From Sandaracinaceae bacterium (GTDB taxonomy: Bacteria > Myxococcota_A > Polyangia > Polyangiales > JADJQN01), in NCBI GenBank assembly GCA_016712745.1, contig JADJQN010000003.1:248001-312000 (forward strand): DNA of 64,000 bases. Direction: 5' to 3'. The position numbers were made by a program, and so were the translations under genes. Positions 1 to 9,318 of the stretch are shown piece by piece (the first letter of the stretch is position 1; every line of letters starts with the position of its first letter). The notes under the pieces were generated by a model. The model did no database searches, had not been told where the DNA came from, and saw only the letters and a list, made by a program, of their open reading frames with translations.

Positions 1-711
1 GTTATCTCCCTGCTCATCCTGCCCGCGCGCAAGCGCGCGCGACGGGGCGACGTTGACCTCACGGCTGTCACGCTCGCGATCGACTGGCGTGCGCGCCGCG
101 CGATCCAGTCAGAGTTGAAAAGAATGGCCGAGAGCGGGGCGACAGAAGATGCCCAGGGTCTTTTAAGATTGCTCAAGGCCGCCGTGACCGATCTCAAGCA
201 AGCGCGCGTCTCGTGGCTCTACGCGAATGTTGTGAGCTCGCCGCGTACGACAAACAAAGATGCCGAATCGCGCTTTCGTGTGGCGACGCAAGAGATGCGC
301 ACTCGATTCAAGAGAGAAGTGGTTCGCAGTGTCGATGGTTCCGTCGCAACAAACGAGATAGAGCTGCGCGAACCGCGCCGGGACGAAGGCGAGGGGGTCG
401 TCGTTGTGACGATCGCCGCGGCCGTGAAGGTAGAGTTGATGGATGTGGCCGATCCATCAGATCCAGCGCAGATCGATGCGCTGCTCGAGGCGTTGCTTGC
501 GCTGAACGATCACCAGTTGATGGTGCTCGAGGTGATCTGGTCGCCTGCGGCAGAAGACGATCGCATGAGCACAGCCGAGCTCGAAATCCTTTATCCAGAA
601 CTCAAGAAGCTGAGCGAGAGCCAAATGTACGGCCGCGTGATCTGCGCTCACTGCCGCGCGCCCTTTGCCGGCGAGCTTGGAACGTGTCCGCACTGCGGCG
701 CAGAGGCCTAG
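1..711 (+). CDS. 3' part of a membrane-anchored protein, DUF1517-like, with C-terminal zinc ribbon
   Basis: The frame is open from base 1, so the gene begins upstream of the window. The visible part starts with the end of a hydrophobic segment followed by a basic stretch (residues 1-16), as for a membrane anchor with a cytoplasmic domain. The soluble part has the look of DUF1517 proteins: helices around 'IQSELKRMAESG' and a run of leucines, then a beta-rich half. The last 25 residues hold two CxxC pairs (CAHC and CPHC) that make a typical zinc ribbon. The function is unknown. Assignment to DUF1517 is from memory of the family pattern and is uncertain; the zinc ribbon is clear. It ends 22 bases before the convergent CPBP protease gene. 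Confidence 0.6.
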   Translation, partial: VISLLILPARKRARRGDVDLTAVTLAIDWRARRAIQSELKRMAESGATEDAQGLLRLLKAAVTDLKQARVSWLYANVVSSPRTTNKDAESRFRVATQEMRTRFKREVVRSVDGSVATNEIELREPRRDEGEGVVVVTIAAAVKVELMDVADPSDPAQIDALLEALLALNDHQLMVLEVIWSPAAEDDRMSTAELEILYPELKKLSESQMYGRVICAHCRAPFAGELGTCPHCGAEA

Positions 712-732
712 GCGCCGTAGGTCGGCGATCCT

Positions 733-1482
733 TCACCGGCGAAGAAGTACGAAGAAGCACAGAACGTCGTAGAGGGCGTGCGCGTAGACGGCGACAGCGA
801 AGCCGCGCCATTGGTAGATGCCTGCGAGCAAGAGGCCCATCACCAAGCGAAAGACGAACGACGTGAGCAGGAAGGTGTCGCCGTAGGGGCCGATGTAGTG
901 CGCGAGTGAAAAGAGGATCGCGCTCACGATGCCCATGATGAGGGCTGAGCGCGACTTACCGAGCTTGGTGAGTTTGGTCAGGGCAAACGTGCCGCCGGCG
1001 AAAACGCCAACGCGAAAGACGAGCTCTTCGTGAAAGCCAGCTCCTGCGCACGTGACCAGCGTCGCAATCACGCCCATGGAGCGCGGGCCCGTTTGGCCTG
1101 GGATGACGTGCGCTGTCGTCCAGCCGGCCCCTAGCCATAGAAGGACCGCCCACACGGCGCTCTCCAGAATCACCGGACCGATCGCCGCCGGGTGGATCGT
1201 ACCGCGCTTGCGAAGAACGTATGCCGCGATGGCGATCGCCAGTGCGATGCCGCAGACGAGCGCCCCGTAGGCCGCTTGGCTGAGCTCAGAAAGGCGCACC
1301 ATGAGGTCGGTGAAGAGATCGACTCCGTTGCGCACGGGCGTGAACAAAACGCCGATGTGATAGACGAGAAAGACCGGCGTCGTGAGCAGAAGACTCGTCA
1401 ACGGGTCGTGGCGCGTTCGAAAATAACGCGTAAGCGCATTCGTGCTTTCGCCGGACTTCTTCTGGAGTTTGGCCTCAGTCAC
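733..1482 (-). CDS. CPBP family intramembrane glutamic endopeptidase
   Basis: A 249-residue polytopic membrane protein, with hydrophobic segments at roughly residues 35-55, 75-92, 100-122, 135-155, 175-195 and 205-245. It carries the family signature in order: an EELVFR glutamate/arginine motif (the EExxxR of Abi/CAAX proteases, around residue 150), a histidine in FSLAHY, and a second histidine in YAHALYD near the C-terminus. These residues form the metal-free glutamic-protease active site of CPBP enzymes inside the membrane. The substrate cannot be told from sequence; bacterial members act in prenyl-protein processing, bacteriocin self-immunity or regulated proteolysis. GTG start. It is divergent from the biotin carrier gene 60 bases away and convergent with the preceding gene. 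Confidence 0.85.
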   Translation of the reverse strand: MTEAKLQKKSGESTNALTRYFRTRHDPLTSLLLTTPVFLVYHIGVLFTPVRNGVDLFTDLMVRLSELSQAAYGALVCGIALAIAIAAYVLRKRGTIHPAAIGPVILESAVWAVLLWLGAGWTTAHVIPGQTGPRSMGVIATLVTCAGAGFHEELVFRVGVFAGGTFALTKLTKLGKSRSALIMGIVSAILFSLAHYIGPYGDTFLLTSFVFRLVMGLLLAGIYQWRGFAVAVYAHALYDVLCFFVLLRR

Positions 1483-1542
1483 GCGACAAAGAGCGTAACA
1501 CCTCTTGTGGGCGGGCTTGGTTTCCGTTTAGAAACGCGCTCG

Positions 1543-2040
1543 ATGAAGTACCGAGTCACTCTCGACGGCAAAGAGCGCGAAGTCGATGTGAGCATTGCTC
1601 CCGGCGGAAGCGTGCATGTATCGCTCGATGGCAAGGCGATCGAGGTGGACGTCGTACGAGTTGATGGCGGCATCAATCTACGGATTGACGGCCACGTCTA
1701 TGACATCGCAGCTGGTGGCAAGGCAGAGGCACTCAATGTCGCGTCACGAGAGAATCGCAGCGTTGCTACGGTGCAAAGCGAGCGCACGCGGTCGCAGAAG
1801 CGTGATGGGGCTGGAGCGGGATCTGGCGCGCGTGAAGTGCGCACGCCGATGCCCGGACGTGTCGTTAAGATTCTCGTCAACGTGGGCGACGACGTCCCAG
1901 CGAAATCTCCCGTGATCGTCGTGGAAGCAATGAAAATGGAAAACGAGTTGCGCACCGCCACCGGTGGCATCGTCGAGAGCATTCACGTCAAGGCCGGCGA
2001 CACCGTCGAAGGCAATGCGTTGCTCATTCGCTTCAAGTAG
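1543..2040 (+). CDS. Biotin/lipoyl attachment protein, biotin carboxyl carrier subunit
   Basis: A 165-residue carrier protein. The N-terminal 60 residues form a beta-rich domain, followed by a low-complexity Ser/Arg/Gly linker (about 65-97) and a biotinyl domain (98-165). The EAMKMEN motif places the biotinylated lysine at residue 131, and the PMPG motif at the domain start is also present. This is the usual architecture of the carrier subunit of acyl-CoA (propionyl- or acetyl-CoA) carboxylases and related decarboxylases. No biotin carboxylase or carboxyltransferase subunit is in the window, so the exact enzyme is open. The frame stays open well upstream, but the ATG at 1543 begins a complete domain and suits the family length. 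It is convergent with the response regulator that follows. Confidence 0.88.
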   Translation: MKYRVTLDGKEREVDVSIAPGGSVHVSLDGKAIEVDVVRVDGGINLRIDGHVYDIAAGGKAEALNVASRENRSVATVQSERTRSQKRDGAGAGSGAREVRTPMPGRVVKILVNVGDDVPAKSPVIVVEAMKMENELRTATGGIVESIHVKAGDTVEGNALLIRFK

Positions 2041-2062
2041 GGCCAAGGACGGTCCTCGCCCC

Positions 2063-3448
2063 TCACGCAATTCCGAACTCTTTGATCTTGTAGAGCAGCG
2101 CGCGATGGCTGATCTCGAGGATCTTCGCCGCCGCCGTTCGGTTACCACGCGTTTTTTCAAGCGCGCGACGAATGAGCGTTTCTTCCATCACGCGCGAGGT
2201 CTTCTTGATCGAGAGCTCGCCACTGTCGAGCGCAAGCGCCAGTGGATCTTTGGGCTCCCGTACGCGCTCTGGCAAATCGTCGGCCGTTAGGATGTCGCTA
2301 TCGGCCAACACGATGGCGCGCTAGATCATGTTCTCGAGCTCGCGCACGTTTCCGGGCCACGGGTAGTCGAGCAAGAGCTTGCGAGCCGCAGGTTCGATGT
2401 CGCGTACCTTCGTGCCCATTCGTGCGTTGTTCTTCGCGAGAAAATGGTCGGCCAACATCAGAATATCGTCGCGTCGCTCGCGGAGCGGCGGCACGTGAAT
2501 GGGCAAGACGTTCAAGCGATAGAACAAGTCTTCGCGAAACCGTCCTTCCTTCGCTTCGAGCGTGAGATCACGAACGGTCGCCGCGATAACGCGCACGTCA
2601 ATCTTGATATCGCGCGTCTCGCCCAGGCGCCGAATCGTGCTTTCTTGAAGCGCACGCAAGAGCTTCACCTGCAACGCGAGTGGCAACTCGCCGACCTCAT
2701 CGAGAAAGAGCGTCCCTGTATCGGCCTCTTCGAAGAGACCTTTTTTGTCGGTGCTCGCATCAGTGAATGCGCCGCGCTTATGACCGAAGAGCTCGCTTTC
2801 GAGCAACGCTTCGGGAATGGCGCCGCAGTTCACAGCAACGAAGGGCTTTTGCGCACGCGGCCCCTTTTGATGAAGTGCGCGCGCGATGAGCTCTTTGCCC
2901 GTTCCGCTCTCACCTTCGATGAGGACGGTCGTTTTGTACTCGGCGACTTTCTCAATCGTACGAAATACGGCGCGCATCTTTTCACTCTTCGCTAGCATCT
3001 CGGCGAAGGAGTTGGCGCTCTTTAGCGTTTCGCGCAGCTGACGATTCTCGCGCCGCAACGACTCGCGCTCCTCGGCTTTGCGCAACGCAAGCAAGACTTC
3101 ATCTTGCTTGAATGGCTTCTGCACGTAGTCGTACGCGCCAGCCTTCATCGCTTCGATTGCGAGATCGACCGACCCAAACGCGCTCATGAGGATGACTGTC
3201 GCGGGCGACTGCTTCGCCGCCAGCTCACTCGCAAGCTCAAGCCCGCTCATCCCCGGCATCCGTACGTCGCAAAGCACGTAGTCGGGAGCGAACGCCTCAA
3301 TCGCGGCCAACGCCTCTTTGGCGCTCGCCGCGACACTTACGTCGTAGCCCTGCTTGCGCAGCAGGGTCCGCAACACGAGCCGCAGATTCTCCTCGTCATC
3401 GACAACGAGAACCTTCGGCCCCTGCACTTTTTGCGATGCCGCTTCCAC
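2063..3448 (-). pseudogene. Sigma-54-dependent NtrC-family response regulator, interrupted by an in-frame TAG
   Basis: Reading from a GTG at 3448, this encodes a receiver domain (residues about 12-125, phospho-acceptor Asp61 in CDVRMPG), a sigma-54 AAA+ domain (Walker A GESGTGKE, a GAFTDA loop in place of the canonical GAFTGA), and a Fis-type helix-turn-helix at the end (EETLIRRALEKTRGNRTAAA). A TAG at 2321-2323 stops translation after residue 375, in the conserved NVRELENMI-x-RA segment where relatives have Glu, so GAG to TAG is the simplest change. Downstream the same frame continues for 86 codons with fully conserved sequence. As written, the product lacks the DNA-binding domain. Either a recent nonsense mutation, a base-call error, or a truncated product; recent or artefactual is likeliest because the tail has not decayed. 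No histidine kinase lies next to it. The region upstream of 3448 is open but non-coding in character. Confidence 0.85.
2321..2323 (-). other. In-frame TAG stop inside the response regulator
   Basis: The minus-strand reading is Glu-Asn-Met-Ile-stop-Arg-Ala-Ile-Val-Leu. NtrC-family proteins nearly always have Glu (often in 'ERA') at the stop position. A single base differs from GAG. The reading frame is identical on both sides, so this is a substitution and not an indel. Confidence 0.9.
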
Positions 3449-3710
3449 GACCCTCAGTGTACACGCCGCCTCCCCTCGCGGCCGAATACAGGGGGTAACC
3501 GCCAAGGCGAATCGCCAACCAAGTTGCCTACCCCGGCAACATGATTGCCACTGCGGCGGGAATTGCTGAATGGATCCCGGGGGCCGGGGTGGGAATGGAT
3601 CGTGCTCCTTGTTTTCGCTTAGGATTGCGGGGTTCGGCCTGCGCGGGTACTCTGCCTGTTCTTGTTTTGGGATCACGCCAGCCTTCGGGGCTCGGCGATT
3701 TGGAGGAATG

Positions 3711-5507
3711 ATGAAGGTGCGTAAACTCGGAGCCGGACTCTTTGCAGGCGTGCTTCTCGCCACGGCGGGTCTCGCGAGCTCGGGCTGCTTGGATCGTGAT
3801 CTTCGACCGCTCACTCCGTGCGTGTCGCAGGGGTTCGTTGCGAACATCGAACAGGGCGGCGTCGACAAGGTCGACGTGCTCTTCATGATCGATAACTCGG
3901 GCTCGATGTCGCAGGAGCAGCAGTCCATCGTCGATCAAATGCCGCGCCTCGCGCGCATCTTGGCGACCGGTGACCGCGACCTAGACGGCATGTCCGACTT
4001 TACGCCCGTCAAGGACTTGCACCTCGGAGTCGTCACGAGCGACATGGGTGTTGCAGGCTTCGGAGGCATTCCGACCTGCGGTCCCGGCACTACCGCCGGC
4101 GGCGCGATGTTCGGCGATGACGGCATCCTTCGTACGCAGGGTCACACGGCAACAACCGGCTGTATGGCGACCTATCCAAACGTCCTGAGCTTCATCCCGG
4201 CAGATCACCCTGACCTCGAGACTGACGCCGCGCAGTTTGGTGCTGACTTCGGTTGCGTCGCTCAGACCGGAACGAGCGGTTGCGGTTTCGAGCAGCAGCT
4301 CGAGTCGCCGTTGAAGGCACTTACGCCCTCGACCAACGCAGCGATTCAATTCTTTGGACCCACGTTGGGCCATGGCGACCGCGAGAACGCAGGCTTCCTT
4401 CGTGACGACTCGGTTATCGCGATCGTCCTCGTCACGGACGAAGAAGACTGCTCGGTCGACTCCGCAAAAATCGACGTCTTCAACCAGTCGTCGATGGTTT
4501 ACACCGGCGATTTGAACCTTCGTTGCTTCAACTACCCGGACGTCGCGTATCCCGTCCAACGCTACATCGATGGCTTCCGCGCTCTTCGTCCAGGCCGTGA
4601 AAACCTCGTCGTCTTCGCAGCCATCACCGGTGTTCCCACCGCGTTGGTCGCCGATCCGAATAACATCGACTACGACGCAATCTTGGCCGCACCTGAAATG
4701 GTCGAGATGGTTCGTACCGATGGCTCGATGGCAGGACATCAGCTTCGTCCGTCCTGCACGGCACCCGCCGGTCGCGGTGAAGCATTCCCGCCCCGTCGTA
4801 TCGTCGAAGTTGCAGCAGGCCTTGCGCCCAACGCCATCGTGCAGTCGATCTGTCAGAGCGATTACGGTCCGGCACTCGACGCTATCATCAGCAAGATCGC
4901 TGACGCTCTCAGCCGCGTTTGTTTGCCGCGCCAGTTGAACCCGGATGCGGAGGGCTTGGTCGGCTGCGACGTCCTCGAGAAGCTCCCCGCCGAAGGCTCG
5001 GGCTCATCAACTCCGTCGAACTGTGCGGCCATCACCGGTGTTGATCCGACTCCGGTGCGCATCGAGTCCGATGGCCGTCAAGTGTGCCGCGTCAATCAGC
5101 TTGCAGTCCTTGGCGACAACAACGTCGCCGATGGCGAAGGTTGGTACTACGACGACTTCTCACCGGACGTTCTTTCCAAGTGCACGAGCTACGGCTCGCC
5201 GCAGCGCATTGCGTTCACGACGCAAGCGGTTCCGCTCACCGGTGTCGAAGTCAACCTTGAGTGCTTGCAGCGCGTCCAAAGCCAAGGCACGGGCGGCACC
5301 GGAGGCCCAATCGACGTCGGAACGTTCTGCGATCCGGCTGCTTCGGACGTTTGCGCCGGCTCAACGATCCCGAACTTGTTCTGCGAGGGTTCTACCCGAA
5401 CCTGTCAGATTCGTTGCGACACCGATGAAGCCTGCCCGACTTCATTCCGCTGCCAGCCGGCCGCGGACCCGACGCAGAACTTCTGCGTCAATCCGATCTG
5501 CATCTGA
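3711..5507 (+). CDS. VWA-domain lipoprotein, first of three tandem paralogues
   Basis: A 598-residue predicted lipoprotein. Signal peptide residues 1-25, lipobox ending SSGC with lipidated Cys26. The von Willebrand factor A domain begins near residue 53, with an intact MIDAS motif DNSGS (Asp61) and a later TDEED segment; this fold binds a divalent metal and mediates protein contacts. The last 70 residues are a Cys-rich module (eight or more cysteines) ending PICI, shared with the two following genes. The GGAGG at 3702-3706 serves ATG 3711 (ATG 3708 is the alternative). A GAAA-loop terminator follows, so it is probably a separate transcription unit. Function unknown; likely an outer-membrane or periplasmic adhesion or binding protein. 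It shares long identical stretches with the third paralogue. Confidence 0.88.
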   Translation: MKVRKLGAGLFAGVLLATAGLASSGCLDRDLRPLTPCVSQGFVANIEQGGVDKVDVLFMIDNSGSMSQEQQSIVDQMPRLARILATGDRDLDGMSDFTPVKDLHLGVVTSDMGVAGFGGIPTCGPGTTAGGAMFGDDGILRTQGHTATTGCMATYPNVLSFIPADHPDLETDAAQFGADFGCVAQTGTSGCGFEQQLESPLKALTPSTNAAIQFFGPTLGHGDRENAGFLRDDSVIAIVLVTDEEDCSVDSAKIDVFNQSSMVYTGDLNLRCFNYPDVAYPVQRYIDGFRALRPGRENLVVFAAITGVPTALVADPNNIDYDAILAAPEMVEMVRTDGSMAGHQLRPSCTAPAGRGEAFPPRRIVEVAAGLAPNAIVQSICQSDYGPALDAIISKIADALSRVCLPRQLNPDAEGLVGCDVLEKLPAEGSGSSTPSNCAAITGVDPTPVRIESDGRQVCRVNQLAVLGDNNVADGEGWYYDDFSPDVLSKCTSYGSPQRIAFTTQAVPLTGVEVNLECLQRVQSQGTGGTGGPIDVGTFCDPAASDVCAGSTIPNLFCEGSTRTCQIRCDTDEACPTSFRCQPAADPTQNFCVNPICI

Positions 5508-5529
5508 TATCGGCGTAAGCCGGCCCACC

Positions 5530-5563
5530 AAAACGCCGGGCGAAAGCTCGGCGTTTTGCTTTT
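5530..5563 (+). terminator. Rho-independent terminator after the first VWA gene
   Basis: A 12-bp stem (one G-T pair) closed by a GAAA tetraloop and followed by GCTTTT. It lies 23 bases after the stop codon and 70 bases before the next start. Confidence 0.85.
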
Positions 5564-5631
5564 AAGCACTAAGCTCGGCGACACATCGGAATTCTCCGAA
5601 TGCTGTAGCGACGAACTCATGGAGGTTCTCC

Positions 5632-7398
5632 ATGGTTTATCCGTCGACCCGATCCAAGCCCGCGCTGACCGGCCTTGTGGCTCTCGCTCTCACCGGCTCG
5701 CTTGCGCTCACGGGCTGCCTTGATCGACAGCTCACGCCAATCAAATCCTGCGTGACCGAAGGATTTATCGCGACTCTCGAGCAGAACACCGCGAAGGAAG
5801 TCGACGTGCTCTTCGTGGTCGACAACTCGGGATCGATGGGCGCGGAGCAAACCTCACTACGCCGCGAGTTGCCAAATCTTGTTGAGACGCTCGCGACGGG
5901 ACGTCGAAGCAACGGTCCCGAGTTTCCCCCGGTCGCAGACTTGCACGTCGCCGTGGTAACTACCGACCTGGGCATCGGTTTCGGCGCGAGCGCCGCAAGC
6001 AACTGCACCGCACAAGGCGACGATGCAATGATGCTCAATGAAGCCGCAACCGGCTGTGGCGCTTCGAGTGCGCGCTACCTGGGCTTCCGACCCGAGGAGC
6101 ATCCGAATCTCGCAGCAGACGCATCCGCGCTCGGCGAACAGTTCGGCTGTATTGCGAACGTCGGTACCGGAGGCTGCGGGATCGAGCAGCAGCTCGATGC
6201 CGCGCTCAAAGCGCTGACGCCTGCGTCGAACAATGCAATCTCCTTTCTCGGCAACACGCACGGCCAAGGCGACGGTGTGAATGACGGCTTCTTGCGAGCC
6301 AACTCAATCGTTGCGGTGATTCTCGTCACCGACGAGGACGACTGCTCGGCCACTCCTGAGCAGGCCCACTTCGTTTACGACCGCGCCGATAGTCGCTTCC
6401 CCGAAGACCTCAACGTGCGCTGTCAGCTTCACCACGAAGAAGTTACCTACGCCGTAGAACGCTACGTCGCAGGCTTGCGTGCGCTTCGCCCCGGCCAGGA
6501 AGGCAACGTGATCTTCGGCGCGATTACTGGCGTTCCAACCGACCTTGTCGCCGATCCGGAGCACATTGACTACGACGCCATTCTCAACGATTCCCGCATG
6601 CAGCTCAGCACCGAGGTCGTGATGGGCATCCCGAGCATCGTCCCTGCGTGCAGCGGAGCTGGTGGCTCCGCAGCCCCCGCTCGACGCATCGTCGAGGTCG
6701 CGCGTGGATTCGGTGAGAATGGCATTGTGCAATCGATCTGCCAGGAGGATTTCGGTCCCGCACTCGACGCAATCATCGATCGCATCGCAAGCAAGCTCGA
6801 GAATGTCTGCCTGCCACGCGCGCTCAATCCGGATCAAGAAGGACTGGTCGGATGCGAGGTCATCGAGGACCTCCCCTCCTTCGAGCTTCCGCACGATGGT
6901 CCGGTGCATTGCGCGGATCTAGTCGGAGTAGAGCCAACTCCGGTGCGTATCGCAAACGGACGAGAGTCGTGTCGCGTGCTGCAAGTTCCTGTGATCGACG
7001 ACACCGTCGCATCTGCGCAGGACGGCTGGTACTACGACGACTTTTCGGCAGGTGTTCGGGAACGTTGCACCCGCACTGCCACCCCACAACGTATTGCATT
7101 CACCACAGGCGCCGTGCCGGTGGACGGCGCAGAAGTGCGCTTGGAATGTCTACAGCGCGTTCAGAGCACGATCGGCTCCAACAGCGTGACCAACATCGGA
7201 ACCTTTTGCGATGCGAACGCAGCGACAGACGCTTGCGCGGGCTCGGGTATCGGTGGACTTTTCTGCGAGCCAAACACGCGAACCTGCCAAGTCGGATGCG
7301 TAAGCGATGAAACCTGCCCAAGCGCATTTCTCTGCTTCCATCCCGAGGATGCCTCCGAGCCAAGCTACTGCGTGAATCCCATCTGCACCTCCAGCTGA
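5632..7398 (+). CDS. VWA-domain lipoprotein, second paralogue
   Basis: A 588-residue protein with a signal peptide and lipobox LTGC (Cys29), a VWA domain with MIDAS DNSGS (Asp64), the same central region (an ITGVP motif, LNPDQEGLVGC) and the same Cys-rich tail ending VNPIC. The ATG at 5632 has a perfect GGAGG seven bases upstream (5621-5625). It is the most divergent of the three: it lacks the segment (GPGTTAGGAMFG) that the first and third share, so it probably separated earlier or has been under different selection. Function unknown; the conserved MIDAS suggests metal-dependent ligand binding at the cell surface. Only ten bases separate its stop from the third paralogue. Confidence 0.87.
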   Translation: MVYPSTRSKPALTGLVALALTGSLALTGCLDRQLTPIKSCVTEGFIATLEQNTAKEVDVLFVVDNSGSMGAEQTSLRRELPNLVETLATGRRSNGPEFPPVADLHVAVVTTDLGIGFGASAASNCTAQGDDAMMLNEAATGCGASSARYLGFRPEEHPNLAADASALGEQFGCIANVGTGGCGIEQQLDAALKALTPASNNAISFLGNTHGQGDGVNDGFLRANSIVAVILVTDEDDCSATPEQAHFVYDRADSRFPEDLNVRCQLHHEEVTYAVERYVAGLRALRPGQEGNVIFGAITGVPTDLVADPEHIDYDAILNDSRMQLSTEVVMGIPSIVPACSGAGGSAAPARRIVEVARGFGENGIVQSICQEDFGPALDAIIDRIASKLENVCLPRALNPDQEGLVGCEVIEDLPSFELPHDGPVHCADLVGVEPTPVRIANGRESCRVLQVPVIDDTVASAQDGWYYDDFSAGVRERCTRTATPQRIAFTTGAVPVDGAEVRLECLQRVQSTIGSNSVTNIGTFCDANAATDACAGSGIGGLFCEPNTRTCQVGCVSDETCPSAFLCFHPEDASEPSYCVNPICTSS

Positions 7399-7408
7399 TT
7401 GAGCTAGA

Positions 7409-9217
7409 ATGGAAAACCTCGTGCCAATTCGCCAAGCCATCCATAGAGCTGTTGCCGCGCTGCTAGGCCTATCGCTCGTTGGATGTTTTGAATCGACTAT
7501 TACGCTCCGCCCCGCATGCGGCGCCGTCGGGCAGGAGAGCAGCGTCGATGTGGCGCTGGTCGATTCCGTTCCTGCCAACCGCGTGGACATACTCTTGGTC
7601 CTCGACAATTCGGGGTCGATGTCGCAAGAGCAGACATCGCTTGCCGAGCAGTTTCCGCGCTTCATGGAAATCCTTGCGCGCGGCGATCGCGATCTCGACG
7701 GCGTCCAAGATTTCACGCCCGTCTCAGATTTGCATGTGGGCGTGGTCACGACGGACATGGGAGTCGGAGCCTTCGCCGGCATTCCCACCTGCGGGCCGGG
7801 CACCACCGCCGGTGGCGCAATGTTCGGTGATGACGGCATCCTACGCACCCGCGGCAACACGGAGATCGCTGGATGCCAAGCGAGCTATCCCGCAGTGCTC
7901 GAGTTTCGCGCAAGCGAACACGCCAGCGATTTCGATGAGGCGCTCGCCGAGTTCAGCGCTAATGGCAGCTGCGTCGTACAACCCGGCACCTCTGGATGCG
8001 GTTTTGAGCAGCCGCTTGAAGCAGCCCTCAAAGCACTGACGCCGTCGACGAACACCGCGATTCAGTTCTTTGGTCCCACCCTCGGTCGCGGAGATCGTGA
8101 GAACGCGGGCTTTTTACGTGCGGACTCGGTATTGGTAATTCTATTGATGACCGACGAAGAGGATTGCTCCGTCGATCCCGAGAAGGCCGACGTCTTCAAC
8201 CAGGCATCCGGGACTTATACCGGCGACTTGAATCTGCGCTGCTTCAATTATCCGGAAGTTGCGCTTCCCGTTCAACGATACATCGACGGATTTCGCGCGT
8301 TGCGCGCTGGCGAACCACTGCGCCTTGTATTCGCGGCGGTCGCGGGCGTTCCTAGTTCGCTCGTCGCGGATCCAAACTCGATAGACTATGAGGCGATTCT
8401 AGCCAGCCCAGAAATGCAGGAAGAGGTTCGTACTGATGGACCACAAGCAGGACATCAGTTGCGGCCTTCGTGCATAGCGCCCGCGGGGCGCGGAGAGGCG
8501 TTTCCGCCTCGCAGGATCGTTCAAGTTGCCCGGGGGTTGGGGCCTTCGTCGACCGTGGGCTCTATTTGTCAAACCGATCTTGGTCCCGTCATCGACCAAA
8601 TTGTGCAGGCGGTCACCCAAGCCACACCGCAAGCCTGCCTCGCCGAACCACTCGCTCGTACGACAGATGGACTGGTCAACTGCGCGCTCGAAGTTACGCT
8701 GCCGGCATCCGAGCCGAGTGCGCAACTCTGCGCCGATTTGCCAGGCTCCATCCCATCGCTAACCGTGCGCAGGGGCAACCAAGAGCAGTGCACACTAACT
8801 CAGCTCGCCGTCTCCACAGCGAGCGGTGCACTCATGCCCGAAGCGGGCGTAGGCTGGTACTACGACGACTTCACAGGCCGCATCGTGACGACGTGCTCAG
8901 ATCGTCCAAGCGCCCAAGGCCTTTCACTTCAGGGGACATCGCTGCCACCTGAAACCACCGCGCGCCTGCGCTGCTTCAATCGCTTCGAAGGGTCCACGCG
9001 CGAGCTGCCAACGCACGGATTGGGCGCGGCATGTACAAGCGTAGGCGCTATGCCTTGCAACGAAGCGGGCTTGCCGCACCTCTTCTGCGAGAACACGACT
9101 GGCACATGCCAGCTGGCTTGCTCCGAATCGCTCGCTTGTCCAAGTGGACTTGTCTGCGACCAAGGCGCATCGCACCCAGATGCGTTCTGCGTGCCGCCGA
9201 TCTGCGTCGCCCGCTAA
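7409..9217 (+). CDS. VWA-domain lipoprotein, third paralogue
   Basis: A 602-residue protein. Signal peptide with lipobox LVGC (Cys26), MIDAS DNSGS (Asp66), conserved VWA core, Cys-rich C-terminus ending PPICVAR. It is closest to the first paralogue over the VWA domain (identical segments around TCGPGTTAGG and IQFFGPTLG) but its C-terminal third has drifted. The start is ambiguous: ATG 7409 lacks a strong ribosome-binding site, and a GTG at 7421 would leave a shorter signal peptide with the same lipobox. It is spaced ten bases from the second gene, so the two are likely co-transcribed. Confidence 0.86.
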   Translation: MENLVPIRQAIHRAVAALLGLSLVGCFESTITLRPACGAVGQESSVDVALVDSVPANRVDILLVLDNSGSMSQEQTSLAEQFPRFMEILARGDRDLDGVQDFTPVSDLHVGVVTTDMGVGAFAGIPTCGPGTTAGGAMFGDDGILRTRGNTEIAGCQASYPAVLEFRASEHASDFDEALAEFSANGSCVVQPGTSGCGFEQPLEAALKALTPSTNTAIQFFGPTLGRGDRENAGFLRADSVLVILLMTDEEDCSVDPEKADVFNQASGTYTGDLNLRCFNYPEVALPVQRYIDGFRALRAGEPLRLVFAAVAGVPSSLVADPNSIDYEAILASPEMQEEVRTDGPQAGHQLRPSCIAPAGRGEAFPPRRIVQVARGLGPSSTVGSICQTDLGPVIDQIVQAVTQATPQACLAEPLARTTDGLVNCALEVTLPASEPSAQLCADLPGSIPSLTVRRGNQEQCTLTQLAVSTASGALMPEAGVGWYYDDFTGRIVTTCSDRPSAQGLSLQGTSLPPETTARLRCFNRFEGSTRELPTHGLGAACTSVGAMPCNEAGLPHLFCENTTGTCQLACSESLACPSGLVCDQGASHPDAFCVPPICVAR

Positions 9218-9318
9218 CGAAGTAGTAGCGGACGCCACCGCGACAGAGCGGGCTGCGACCAAATTCGCCGTATTTTACGACCGATTGTGGTGGCACGCGA
9301 TGTGTATTGCTCACCGAT

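Noticed and set aside
3449..3928. An N-terminal extension of the response regulator up to 3928.
   Set aside because: It has no domain, overlaps the region before the VWA gene, and a GTG at 3448 gives the normal start of the receiver domain.
9292..9315. A possible sigma-54 promoter (TGGCAC then TTGC) upstream of comM.
   Set aside because: The gap between the two elements is 10 bases rather than 5, so it does not fit the sigma-54 consensus.
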